The notes below the pieces were generated by a model that saw only the letters and a list, made by a program, of their open reading frames with translations, ran no database searches and was not told the DNA's origin. Below are positions 25,570-34,391 of a DNA stretch of 64,000 nt, piece after piece. The number at the start of each line of letters is the position of its first letter. Position 1 is the stretch's first letter. The position numbers and the translations under genes were made by a program. This stretch comes from Yinghuangia sp045039925 (GTDB lineage: Bacteria > Actinomycetota > Actinomycetes > Streptomycetales > Streptomycetaceae), in assembly GCA_045039925.1 (NCBI GenBank), contig CP108400.1, positions 7,998,001 to 8,062,000 of the forward strand, written 5' to 3'.

Positions 25570-25583
25570 TCGAAACGTTTCAA
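25570..25583. promoter_or_regulatory. GAAACGTTTC palindrome (LacI-like)
   Basis: The core GAAACGTTTC (25572-25581) is a perfect 10-bp palindrome with a central CG, as in LacI-family operators. It lies 90 bp before the rhamnosidase ATG. Confidence 0.65.
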
Positions 25584-25672
25584 TCGTGTGTCGGTAGGCC
25601 CTTGGTGTGACTCCACAAGATCACGCGCACCGGCCGCAGGGGCCGCACACGCCCGGACGCTTGAGGAGCACC

Positions 25673-28492
25673 ATGACGGAAACCGCCGCCCGGACAGCCA
25701 CGGTGGAACCCGTGACGTTCGAGCATCTGCGCGACGGGCTGGGGCTGGGTCTGCGCGAGCCGCGCCTGTCCTGGGCCGTCCGCACCGATACTCCCGGGTG
25801 GCGGCAATACGCGTACGAGCTGGAGATCCTCGGGTCGGACGGTACGCCCCACGGTTCGGTGGTGACGGACTCCGACGCCTCGGTGCTCGTCCGCTGGCCG
25901 TTCGCCCCACTGGGGTCGCGCGAGCGGGTGGGCGTACGGGTACGCGTCGCCGGTGCGCACGAGCCCGGTGCGTGGTCACCGTGGAGCGACGTCGCCTGGG
26001 CGGAGGCGGGCCTTCTCGCCGAAACCGACTGGTCCGCCCGGTTCGTCACGCCGGACAGGGACGAGGACTCGGGACAGGACAACCCCTGCCCCGTGCTGCG
26101 TCGGCGATTCGAGGTCGGCGACCAGGTCCGCTCCGCCCGCTTGTACGTGACCGCGCTCGGAGTGTACGCGGCCGAGCTGAACGGGGAGCGGGTCGCCGAT
26201 GACGTGCTGGCGCCCGGCTGGACACCGTACGACAAGCGCCTGCGCTACCAGACCTACGATGTCACGGAGTTGCTGCGGACCGGGGCGAACGAACTGACCG
26301 CCACCCTGGCGGACGGCTGGTACCGCGGGCGCTTCGGGTTCGAGGGCAAGCGCGCGCTCTACGGGGAACGGCTGTCCCTGCTGGCCCAGTTGGAGGTCAG
26401 GTACCAGGACGGGAGCGTCCTGACGGTGGCCACCGCCGACGACGGCACCTGGCAGGCCGCGACCGGACCGATCCGGCGCGCGAGCCTCTACGACGGCGAG
26501 ACCTACGACGCCCGGATCACCCCGGACGACTGGCAGGGCGTGCGCGCAGAGGCATACGACCTGGGAACCCTGGGTGCCCCCGCCGGGCCGCCGATTCGGC
26601 GCACCGAGGAGGTCGTGCCCGTGTCGGTCACCACCGCGCCGTCCGGCCGAACGATCGTCGACTTCGGCCAGAACCTCGTCGGCTGGTTGCGCGTCACCGT
26701 CCACGGCGACGCCGGACAGGAGATCGTCCTGCGCCACGCCGAGGTGCTCCAGGACGGCGAACTTGCCGTCGAACCGCTGCGTACCGCCGAGGCGACCGAC
26801 CGCTACATCCTGCGCGGCGGCGGCCCGGAGACGTGGGAGCCGCGCTTCACCTTCCACGGGTTCCGCTATGCCGAGATCACCGGATGGCCCGCCGAGACTC
26901 TGGACGCGGACGATGTGCGCGCCGTGGTCGTCCACTCCGACATGGAGCGGACGGGGCACTTCTCGTGCTCCGACGACCTGGTCAACCGCCTGCACGAGAA
27001 CGCGGTCTGGAGCATGCGCGGCAACTTCGTCGACGTGCCGACCGACTGCCCGCAGCGCGACGAACGCCTGGGCTGGACCGGCGACATCCAGGCCTTCGCG
27101 CCCACCGCGTGCCAGATCTACGACAGCGCCGGTTTCCTGTCGTCCTGGCTCACCGACCTCGCCCTGGAACAGACCGCCGAGGGCGCGGTGCCGTTCGTCG
27201 TGCCCAAGGCCGCGGCCACGGGCGCCGAGATGGCGACCGCCGCTTGGGGAGACGCGGCCACGATCGTGCCGTGGACGGTCTACCAGCGGTACGGCGACAC
27301 CGGCGTCCTCGCCGCGCAGTTCGACAGCATGCGGTCCTGGGTCGACCACGTGGCCGGACTGGCCGGGCCAGGTCTGCTGTGGAACACCGGCTTCCAGTTC
27401 GGCGACTGGCTCGACCCGACCGCACCTCCCGAGCAGCCCCAGGCCGCCAAGACGCCGCCGGACGTGGTCGCCACCGCGTACTTCGCCCGCTCCGCGGACC
27501 TGGTCGCCCGGGCCGCAGAGGTCCTCGGCCGCGACGAAGAGGCCGTTCACTACGCCGAGTTGGCCGCGCGCGTGCGGGCCGCCTTCCAGGACGAGTACAC
27601 CACGGCGAACGGACGCGTCCTGCCCGACGCGCAGACCGCCTACGCGCTGGCCTTGGAGTTCGAGTTGCTGCCGGGGGCCGAGCAACGCGCCCACGCCGCA
27701 GACCGCTTGGCCGCCCTCCTGCGTGAGAACGGCTACCGCATCGGCACCGGCTTCGTCGGAACACCGCTGATGTGCGACGCGCTGGCCGAGCACGGCCACC
27801 TCGACGCCGCGTACCGGCTGCTCCTGCAACAGGAATGCCCGTCGTGGCTCTACACGGTCACGCAGGGCGCCACCACCATCTGGGAACGCTGGGACAGCCT
27901 GCGCCCCGACGGCACCCTCAACACCGGGGGAATGACCTCGTTCAACCACTACGCCCTCGGTGCGGTGGTCGACTGGCTCTACCGCACGGTTGCGGGACTG
28001 GACGCCGCCGAACCCGGCTACCGGCGCCTGCGCATCGCACCGCGCCCCGGAGGGGGTCTGACGCACGCACGTGCCGAACTGCGCACCCCCTACGGTCCCG
28101 CAGCCGCAGCCTGGCGGCGTGACGGCGAGACCCTGACCGTCGAGGCGGTGGTACCGCCCAATACCACCGCCGACGTCGAACTCCCCGACGGGCAGCGGAT
28201 CAGCGGCATCGGCTCCGGCCGACACAGCTGGACCGTCGACATGCCGGCCGAGGCCGCGCGGACCGCCCTCACCGTGGACACACCGATGTCCGCGATGCTG
28301 GACGACCCCGAGGCGATGAAGGTAGTCCGCGAGACGCTCGTACGCCACTGGCCAGAGGCCGCTGCCCACATGGACGCCGACACAAGCAGCGGCTACGCGG
28401 AGGTGACCCCGCGTCAGCTCGGCGGCTTCTTCGCCCAAGGCGACGCGTGGCTTGCCGAACTCGAAGAGCGCCTCGCCGACATCGGCAACTAG
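25673..28492 (+). CDS. Alpha-L-rhamnosidase, glycoside hydrolase family 78
   Basis: The start is ATG 25673, 4 nt after GAGGAG; the product has 939 residues. Domain order is Ig-like N-terminal domain, carbohydrate-binding beta domain (E-A-G-L-L, L-Y-V-T-A-L-G-V-Y), beta-sandwich, (alpha/alpha)6 catalytic barrel and C-terminal beta domain. Family motifs D-C-P-Q-R-D-E464-R-L-G-W-T-G-D and G-A-T-T-I-W-E738-R-W-D contain the acid and base glutamates. It removes terminal L-rhamnose from glycosides by inversion. No signal peptide is seen, so it acts inside the cell. An extra ~75-residue helical tail follows the usual end. Two operators, AAACC-N11-GGTTT and GAAACGTTTC, precede it. Confidence 0.95.
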   Translation: MTETAARTATVEPVTFEHLRDGLGLGLREPRLSWAVRTDTPGWRQYAYELEILGSDGTPHGSVVTDSDASVLVRWPFAPLGSRERVGVRVRVAGAHEPGAWSPWSDVAWAEAGLLAETDWSARFVTPDRDEDSGQDNPCPVLRRRFEVGDQVRSARLYVTALGVYAAELNGERVADDVLAPGWTPYDKRLRYQTYDVTELLRTGANELTATLADGWYRGRFGFEGKRALYGERLSLLAQLEVRYQDGSVLTVATADDGTWQAATGPIRRASLYDGETYDARITPDDWQGVRAEAYDLGTLGAPAGPPIRRTEEVVPVSVTTAPSGRTIVDFGQNLVGWLRVTVHGDAGQEIVLRHAEVLQDGELAVEPLRTAEATDRYILRGGGPETWEPRFTFHGFRYAEITGWPAETLDADDVRAVVVHSDMERTGHFSCSDDLVNRLHENAVWSMRGNFVDVPTDCPQRDERLGWTGDIQAFAPTACQIYDSAGFLSSWLTDLALEQTAEGAVPFVVPKAAATGAEMATAAWGDAATIVPWTVYQRYGDTGVLAAQFDSMRSWVDHVAGLAGPGLLWNTGFQFGDWLDPTAPPEQPQAAKTPPDVVATAYFARSADLVARAAEVLGRDEEAVHYAELAARVRAAFQDEYTTANGRVLPDAQTAYALALEFELLPGAEQRAHAADRLAALLRENGYRIGTGFVGTPLMCDALAEHGHLDAAYRLLLQQECPSWLYTVTQGATTIWERWDSLRPDGTLNTGGMTSFNHYALGAVVDWLYRTVAGLDAAEPGYRRLRIAPRPGGGLTHARAELRTPYGPAAAAWRRDGETLTVEAVVPPNTTADVELPDGQRISGIGSGRHSWTVDMPAEAARTALTVDTPMSAMLDDPEAMKVVRETLVRHWPEAAAHMDADTSSGYAEVTPRQLGGFFAQGDAWLAELEERLADIGN

Positions 28493-28667
28493 CGCCCTGG
28501 TGTCGGACGGTGACCAGCGTGCCACCGGAACTAGTGTGCCTGCTCCCGGACTCGGCATGACTCCAGTCCAGGATGCCGACGGGCTGGTCCACTTCACCGA
28601 CGGTGCGCCGGTGCACGTCGGGCGGCACCACCACGATTCCGGCAGCTGAAGATCCCGACGGGGCACG

Positions 28668-31325
28668 TCACTTGTACGTGTGGCTGCCCGGGGTCGCGTG
28701 GAAGGTGCGCCCGTCGGGCAGGCGTACCTCGGCTTCGGTGTTGGGCGGGACGGTGACGTCCAGGATGAAGGTGCCGTCCTCGTCGATGCGCCAGGCCGAG
28801 GCGATGACGCCGTACGGGGACTGCAACTCGGCTTCGGCAAAGGAGAGTCCGGAGCCGGGCAGCGGCGCGATCTCGAAGCGGCGGTATCCGGCGGTGCGCG
28901 GGTCGGGATCGGCGGGCGGACGGATGCCCGCGACGCGGGTGTGGAGGAAGGAGACGACCGCGCCCTTGCTGTAGTGGTTGAGGGACGCGTGGGGGACACC
29001 GTTCTCGTCGATGCCGTTCCAGTGCTCCCAGATGGTGGTCGCGCCGCGGTCGACCATGGTGAGCCAGGAAGGCTCGGAGTCCTGGAAGAGGAGTTCGTAG
29101 GCGACGTCGAGGTGCCCGGTGTCGGCGAGCACCGGCAGCAGGTAGGGAGTGGCGAGGAATCCGGTGCCGACGTGGGTGCCCTCCGCCCGGATGAGGGCGA
29201 CCAGCCGCTCTGCGGTGGCGGCTCGCAGGTCGTCCGGCACCAAGCCGAACGCGAGGGCACGGACGTAGGTCGCCTGCGTGCCGGGCGTGAGAGCACCGTC
29301 GTCGGCGATGAACTCGGCGCGCCAGGCTCGCAGGGCACTGTCGGCGAGTTGTGCGTAACGGTGCGCGTCGTCGCCGTGGCCGGTCAAGTCCGAGATGCGC
29401 GACAGCAGGGAGGCCGAGCGGTACAAGTACGCGGTGGCCACCGCGCCGTGGTCGGCGGTGCGGAAGGCGTTCTCGTCCGCGCCGGGCTCGGTCCACTCGC
29501 CCCAGTGGAAGCCGGCGTCCCACAGGAACCGCTCGTGGGGCGCGGGTTCGGGACGCCGGTCGGCGCGGTCGGCGTGGCGGCGGGTGCGGGCGCGTTCGGC
29601 GGCGAAGTCGACCCAGCGCACCATCATCGGCCGGAACTCGCGCAGAATCTCCAGATCGCCGTACGCCCGGTACAGCTCCCACGGCACGATGACCGAGGCG
29701 TCGCCCCAGGCCGAGGAACCCGCGAACATCTCGAGGACCTCGGCCGGAAGGTGCTGCACGGCACGGCCGCCCGGATCGGGCGCGAAGTTGGTCAGGCAGC
29801 CGTCGTCCCACTGGTCCACGGCCAGGTCGCGCAGCCACTTCACGGAGAACCCGGCGACGTCGTAGAGGTACGCGGCGGTCGGCACGTACAGCATCCAGTC
29901 GCCGGTCCAGCCCGCGCGCTCGCGCTGCGGGCAGTCGGTGGGGATGTCGCACGCGTTGTCGCGGAAGCTCCACACCGCGATCTCGTGGAGCTTGTCGACG
30001 CGTTCGTCGCTGCAACGGAACGTGCCGGTGCGGCGCAGGTCGGTGTGCACCACGACGCCGGTCACGTCGTCGGGGGTGAGTGCGCGGCCGGCGCCTTCGA
30101 CGCGGACGTACTGGAAACCGTGCGTGGTGTGGCGCGGTTCGAACACCTCGCCCGGCGAACCGCCCGAGAAGACGCGGTCCACCTGCCCGGCCGGAAGCGG
30201 TTCGAAGGTCTGGAAGTCCTGGCCGCGCAGATGGTCGGTGGTCACGTCGCCGCGCTCGTCGAGGGCTTCGCCGTGGGTGAGCGTCAGCGCGTCCCCGGTC
30301 GGCACGGTGAGGCGGACCCAGCCGTTGATGTTCTGCCCCAGGTCGACGACCTTCCGGTCCCCGTCGAGTACTTCGACGGACCGCGGGTGGATCTCCTCGA
30401 TGCGGCGCATCGGCGGGGCGGGCGAAGAGGTGAGTCGGGCGAAGTCGTCGTACAGCCCACCGGTGGCCACGGATGCTTTGGACCAACCGGTGTCGTCGAA
30501 GCCCGGCGCGGACCAGCCGGGCACGGCGCGCCGCAGGTCGTGGGTCTGCCCGTCCATGAGGTCCGCGGCGGTGATCTCGCCGGTCGCCGTGGTCCACGAG
30601 CCGTCGGTGCCCACGACCGTGACGGTGCCGTCCGCATGCTCCACGTGCAGTTGGCACAGCAGCGCGGTGCGCGTACCGAAGCTGTCGGCGATGCGCATCG
30701 CCCCGGCACGCCCGCGGAACCACCCGTCCGACAGCACCGCACCCACCGTGTTGGCACCCTCCGAAAGAAGGCTTGTGACGTCGTACGTCTGGACGTGCAA
30801 CCGGTCGCGGTAGGCGGTGAACCCGGGCGCCAGTTCGACGTCGCCGACCCGGTGGCCGTTGAGGAACGCCTCATAAACGCCGTGCGCGGTCGCGTACAGG
30901 CGAGCACGCACGACCGGTGCCCCGACGAGGAATTCGCGGCGCAGCAGGTGTGCCGGCCGCTCGCCTGCGGGTGGCCGCGGGTCCGTCTCCATGGGCTCGA
31001 CCCACTGGGCTGTCCAGTCCGTCGGTGCCAGGAGCCCGGCCTCCCAGAACGCGGTCTCGGACCAGTCGCTCTCACCGAGATCGGTCCACGCCTTCACCTG
31101 CCACTCAACCTGCCGACCGGACTCGGGCACGGGGCCCGCGTACGCCACCAGCACGCTGCGCCCGTCGTCGACGCGCCCGGAATCCCACTCCGCGGTGCGG
31201 ATCCGGTACGCGTCCTGACGCACCGCCCCGGAGGGCAACCACCACGACAGCCTGGGCCGGGCGACGTCGATCCCGAGAGCCTCCCCGTTCAGATGCTCGA
31301 CACGCAGACTGGTTGGTCGGCTCAC
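28668..31325 (-). CDS. Alpha-L-rhamnosidase, glycoside hydrolase family 78
   Basis: The start is GTG 31325; the product has 885 residues with the same GH78 domain order as the enzyme encoded at 25673 but only moderate similarity. The acid motif is the shorter variant D-C-P-Q-R-E469-R-A-G-W-T-G-D, and the base lies in G-A-T-T-I-W-E767-H-W-N. It ends at S-H-T-Y-K without the helical tail of the other enzyme. There is no signal peptide. It is convergent with the first rhamnosidase. An AAACC-N11-GGTTT palindrome lies 53 bp upstream of the start. The divergence suggests different linkage or aglycone preference, e.g. inner versus terminal rhamnose. Confidence 0.95.
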   Translation of the reverse strand: MSRPTSLRVEHLNGEALGIDVARPRLSWWLPSGAVRQDAYRIRTAEWDSGRVDDGRSVLVAYAGPVPESGRQVEWQVKAWTDLGESDWSETAFWEAGLLAPTDWTAQWVEPMETDPRPPAGERPAHLLRREFLVGAPVVRARLYATAHGVYEAFLNGHRVGDVELAPGFTAYRDRLHVQTYDVTSLLSEGANTVGAVLSDGWFRGRAGAMRIADSFGTRTALLCQLHVEHADGTVTVVGTDGSWTTATGEITAADLMDGQTHDLRRAVPGWSAPGFDDTGWSKASVATGGLYDDFARLTSSPAPPMRRIEEIHPRSVEVLDGDRKVVDLGQNINGWVRLTVPTGDALTLTHGEALDERGDVTTDHLRGQDFQTFEPLPAGQVDRVFSGGSPGEVFEPRHTTHGFQYVRVEGAGRALTPDDVTGVVVHTDLRRTGTFRCSDERVDKLHEIAVWSFRDNACDIPTDCPQRERAGWTGDWMLYVPTAAYLYDVAGFSVKWLRDLAVDQWDDGCLTNFAPDPGGRAVQHLPAEVLEMFAGSSAWGDASVIVPWELYRAYGDLEILREFRPMMVRWVDFAAERARTRRHADRADRRPEPAPHERFLWDAGFHWGEWTEPGADENAFRTADHGAVATAYLYRSASLLSRISDLTGHGDDAHRYAQLADSALRAWRAEFIADDGALTPGTQATYVRALAFGLVPDDLRAATAERLVALIRAEGTHVGTGFLATPYLLPVLADTGHLDVAYELLFQDSEPSWLTMVDRGATTIWEHWNGIDENGVPHASLNHYSKGAVVSFLHTRVAGIRPPADPDPRTAGYRRFEIAPLPGSGLSFAEAELQSPYGVIASAWRIDEDGTFILDVTVPPNTEAEVRLPDGRTFHATPGSHTYK

Positions 31326-31377
31326 TGTTGCTACTCCAGGTCAGGTATCGGGTGATGCGTCCCGAACCTAGGATACA

Positions 31378-31398
31378 AAACCGTGCATTGCAAGGTTT
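31378..31398. promoter_or_regulatory. AAACC-N11-GGTTT operator, copy 2
   Basis: This is the most symmetric copy: arms extend to ACAAAACC and GGTTTTGT around TGCATTGCA, giving a 27-bp palindrome with one mismatched pair. It is placed at the promoter of the second rhamnosidase. Confidence 0.85.
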
Positions 31399-31552
31399 TG
31401 TGTTTCGGTGTCCTCAGCCGCCAGTCAAACGAAGTCCGTCGGTGACGGTGAAGGCCTTGTCGGTCGACGCGTCCGCCCCGGCGGCGGCACCGCGTAACTC
31501 GCGGGAGAGCAACCTGACCTGACCGGACAGGAACGGCTTGCCGCCAGACCGG

Positions 31553-32509
31553 TCAGCCGATTTCCGCCAGTGATGCCGGGCCGCCGAGGAGGGCGTCGCC
31601 GTCGACGATGCGGCCGTCGGCGACGCGGTTGATGAACGACGACGTCCGCGCCGCGGCCTCCGTGGCTTCAGGGAGGAAGCCGGCGGCGACCTGCCAGGCG
31701 TGCGGCATGTGAGGCCAGACCTCCATCTCGACATGCACCCCTGCGCGGGCCGCGCGGTCGACCAGGCGCAGGGAGTCGTCGAGCAGGCGTTCGGCGCTGG
31801 AGACCTGGATGAACAGCGGGGGCAGGCCCGCGAGGTCGGCGGCAACGGGGGAGACAAGCGGGTCGTCGGCCGGGTGGTCGGCCAGGTAGTCGTTCTTCAT
31901 GACCTGGCCGAGCTCAAGATGCAGAGCCAGATCGGTGGCATCGTTGTCGATCCAGCTGCCCGAGCGGAACCGCTCCTCGCGCAGGTCGAAGACGCCCGAG
32001 TACAGAACGCCAGCCAGCGGTGCCGGAAGCCCTTCGGCGGCGCAGCGCAGCAATACGGCCATGGCGAGGTTCGCGCCCGCCGACTCGCCCGCCACGACGA
32101 CCTGCGCGCCGGGGGCCAAGGACGCGAGGCGCCGGTAGGCGTCGATGCAGTCGTCGAGTGCGGCCGGGTACGGGTGTTCAGGGGCAAGGCGGTATTCCGG
32201 CAGGACCACGCGGGCGCGCGTGCCGTGGGCGAGGTGCGCCGCCGCCGGACGGACCATGGCCGCGCAGCCCGAGCGGAATCCGCCGCCGTGGATGTAGAGG
32301 ATCACGAGGTCGTCGCGTACGTCCGGCGGAGTCATGACGTAGGAGCCGGGCCGCAGACCGGCAGCGGGGTGGTCCGCGACGCCGAGGATCGGGTGGTACG
32401 TCTCGGTGTAGGCGGCTGCTTCCGCGCGCTCGGCCACGAGGTCCACCGGACCGCGTTGACGCCCCGCGGCGAACCAACTCTGCATCAGGGCATGGGTCTT
32501 ACTGGGCAT
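31553..32509 (-). CDS. Alpha/beta hydrolase, hormone-sensitive-lipase type
   Basis: The 318-residue enzyme has H-G-G-G-F at 74-78, the nucleophile elbow G-E-S143-A-G-A, Y-R-L-A-P-E-H-P-Y-P-A-A-L-D-D after the oxyanion strand, and the catalytic histidine in W-P-H-M-P-H-A-W. It hydrolyses carboxylic esters in the cytoplasm. It is the downstream partner of the SDR at 32576 (66 bp apart). It could remove acyl groups from acylated glycosides handled by the rhamnosidases. Between its stop and the rhamnosidase promoter (31403-31552), a short minus-strand frame ending at 31414 looks coding-like but is unrecognised. Confidence 0.9.
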   Translation of the reverse strand: MPSKTHALMQSWFAAGRQRGPVDLVAERAEAAAYTETYHPILGVADHPAAGLRPGSYVMTPPDVRDDLVILYIHGGGFRSGCAAMVRPAAAHLAHGTRARVVLPEYRLAPEHPYPAALDDCIDAYRRLASLAPGAQVVVAGESAGANLAMAVLLRCAAEGLPAPLAGVLYSGVFDLREERFRSGSWIDNDATDLALHLELGQVMKNDYLADHPADDPLVSPVAADLAGLPPLFIQVSSAERLLDDSLRLVDRAARAGVHVEMEVWPHMPHAWQVAAGFLPEATEAAARTSSFINRVADGRIVDGDALLGGPASLAEIG

Positions 32510-32575
32510 GTTCGGATTCCCTCTGTTTCCGATGAGGCGGGCGTGCGGTCGGATACGGGCCGGAGCCGCACGCGC

Positions 32576-33346
32576 CTATTGGTGGGTTCCGCCGTCGATG
32601 CGGATCTCGGTGCCGGTGATGAAGGCACCGTCCTCCGACGCCAGCATCGCGATCACCCCGGCCACCGTCTCCGGCGGGGCGAAACCCTGCCCGAGCGCCG
32701 GCTGGAGCTTGGCGAACAGGTCGAAGTCCGTATCTGCGGGCAGGTACTGCAGCGTCGTTTCGGTGATGCCGCTCTGGATGCTGCCGGGAGCGACGGCGAC
32801 TGCGCGCAGACCCTGCTTGGCGTACTCGAGGGCGATGCTGTGGGTGAAGGACTGGATGCCGCCCTTGCTCGCGGAGTAGGCCGCCATGTACGGGTGCGCG
32901 AACGACGCGGATGTCGAGCTGAAGTTGACGACGACGCCCGCGCCGGTCTCCAGCAGGGCGGGCAGGGCCGCGCGCGTCATCAGGAAGGTCCCGGTCAGGT
33001 TCACCGTGATGATCCGGTTCCACGTCTCGAGCGGGCACTCGTGGGTGTGCGCGCCGCGCAGCATGCCTGCGGCGTTGACCAGCACGTCGAGGCCGCCGAG
33101 TTCGTCGACGACGCCCGCGACGCCCGCGGTGACGGATGCTTCGTCGCCGATGTCGATCGTGCGGGTCAGGAGCCGGGCGCCCGTGCCCGCGGCCTCGGCG
33201 CGTTCGCGTGTTGTCTTGAGGCCGTCCTCGGCGATGTCCGCCGCGACGACCTGGGCGCCTTCATCAAGGAAGCGCAGAACGGTGGCCTGGCCGATGCCCG
33301 ACGCGCCGCCGGTGATGAGTGCGCGCTTGCCGGTGAGTCGATTCAT
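32576..33346 (-). CDS. Short-chain dehydrogenase/reductase
   Basis: The 256-residue SDR starts at ATG 33346; the open frame upstream belongs to the GH78 remnant and is not part of it. Motifs: T-G-G-A-S-G-I-G (12-19), D37 favouring NAD(H), N-A-A-G (91-94), S143/S144, Y157-S-A-S-K161 and a terminal R-I-D-G-G-T-H-Q. It oxidises an alcohol, possibly the released sugar or the aglycone. L-rhamnose dehydrogenases are SDRs of this size, so a role in oxidative rhamnose breakdown is possible but not shown. It is transcribed with the downstream esterase. Confidence 0.88.
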   Translation of the reverse strand: MNRLTGKRALITGGASGIGQATVLRFLDEGAQVVAADIAEDGLKTTRERAEAAGTGARLLTRTIDIGDEASVTAGVAGVVDELGGLDVLVNAAGMLRGAHTHECPLETWNRIITVNLTGTFLMTRAALPALLETGAGVVVNFSSTSASFAHPYMAAYSASKGGIQSFTHSIALEYAKQGLRAVAVAPGSIQSGITETTLQYLPADTDFDLFAKLQPALGQGFAPPETVAGVIAMLASEDGAFITGTEIRIDGGTHQ

Positions 33347-33489
33347 GCCGGTGCCTTTCCTGGCGTCGATTGTGTGGTGGGACTTGTCGGTTGTTGCTGA
33401 AGCGCCTGGCGCTGTGGCGTGTGCGGGGCCAGTGCGCGGTCGAGCGCGGTCGGCTCGGAGCGCGTGTCCTCTTCCGGGGCGCGGCATCC

Positions 33490-33730
33490 GGCAAGGAAGG
33501 TGTGTTCGCCGGAGCCGATCTCGAACGGGTCGTCCAGGTTGGGCAGTTCGTTGCCGGGCCCCCATGCACGGACGCGCACGGTGCGGCGCTCGTGGGGGAG
33601 GAGGGGAGGGGCTTCCCACGGCACGAGGACCGACTCGTTCGAGTCGACCCGGCCGCTGAGCCACGCCGGACCGCCGGCCGGCGGGGTGACGGAGATTTCG
33701 TACGCCTCCTGCACCCAGTCCGGCGCGGCA
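33490..33730 (-). pseudogene. Remnant of a third GH78 alpha-L-rhamnosidase (N- and C-terminal pieces joined)
   Basis: The frame reads P-D-W-V-Q-E-A-Y-E-I-S-V, then S-G-R-V-D-S-N-E-S-V-L-V-P-W, then R-R-T-V-R-V-R-A-W-G. This is the Ig-like first domain of a GH78 enzyme and resembles residues ~35-95 of the one encoded at 25673. It jumps directly to F-E-I-G-S-G-E-H-T-F, the family's last strand. Some 750 residues, including the whole barrel, are deleted. It lies upstream of the SDR on the same strand. Its survival shows that the locus once had at least three rhamnosidases. Confidence 0.65.
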
Positions 33731-33776
33731 GCAGGTCGGCGGGGTTCCCGTTGCCGGGGTCCGCTACGTTTTCCGG

Positions 33777-34391
33777 GTGAGCAGCAGCAAGTCCGCGCCC
33801 GACGCGCCCAAGCAGCCCGGTCGGCGGTACCCCAAAGGCGTCGCCCGCCGTGAGCAGATCCTGCGCACCGCGCTGGAGGTGTTCGCACACGAGGGCGACC
33901 GCAAGGCATCGTTGCGGGAGATCGCCGATCGGGTGGGGCTGACGGCGACCGGGCTCACGCACTATTTCGGGTCGCGCGACGAACTCTTCCTGGCGATCAT
34001 CGACGAGCGCGACCGCGAGGCGACCGAGGCCGCCGAGGGCGTGACCGACTCCCTGCAGGCGGTGGCGCGCACCGTTGCCCACAACATGGATGTTCCGGGG
34101 CTGGTCCGGCTGTACGTGGCGATGACAGCGGCCGCGGCCGATCCCGCCAGCCCGGCCGGGCCGTACTTCGCCCGTCGCTACGAGGGCCTGCACGCCGCCT
34201 TGAAACTCGGTATCGAGGCGATGCAGCAGCAGGGTCGTGCCCGCGCGGACGTGGGTGCCGATGAGCTTGCCCGGCTGGTCATCGCGACGATAGACGGCGT
34301 GCAGATGCAGTGGTTGGTGAACCCGGCCGTCGACATGGTGCGGGTCGTCGACGGCCTGGTCACCCTGATCACCGGCCCGGTCGCGCCGTAG
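33777..34391 (+). CDS. TetR-family regulator in the glycoside cluster
   Basis: The start is GTG 33777; the product has 204 residues. The HTH spans ~25-70 (I-L-R-T-A-L-E-V-F-A-H-E-G-D-R-K-A-S-L-R-E-I-A-D-R-V-G-L, then H-Y-F-G-S-R-D-E-L-F), followed by a helical effector domain. Its 3' end overlaps the convergent MFS gene by 23 bp. It lies centrally among the genes that carry AAACC-N11-GGTTT, which makes it the prime candidate to bind that palindrome; no copy is found at its own promoter. The start region is taken up by the GH78 remnant on the other strand. Confidence 0.85.
   Translation: MSSSKSAPDAPKQPGRRYPKGVARREQILRTALEVFAHEGDRKASLREIADRVGLTATGLTHYFGSRDELFLAIIDERDREATEAAEGVTDSLQAVARTVAHNMDVPGLVRLYVAMTAAAADPASPAGPYFARRYEGLHAALKLGIEAMQQQGRARADVGADELARLVIATIDGVQMQWLVNPAVDMVRVVDGLVTLITGPVAP

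Noticed and set aside
28493..28667. Possible tail of another GH78 enzyme on the minus strand (V-V-V-P-P-D-V-H, later G-S-R-H-T)
   Set aside because: Only two short words resemble the GH78 C-terminus (V-x-V-P-P-N and G-S-x-H-T) and the reading in between does not fit. Too weak to call.
26000..29338. Very long minus-strand frame antisense to rhamnosidase 1
   Set aside because: It lies on the shadow frame of a GC-rich gene; its composition (valine, glycine, arginine, histidine) is typical of antisense frames and it has no domain motif.
31414..31552. Coding-like minus-strand end (L-S-G-Q-V-R-L-L-S-R-E-L) after the HSL-type hydrolase
   Set aside because: No family recognised and no start. It could be a chance frame or a remnant, so I mention it only with the neighbouring gene.
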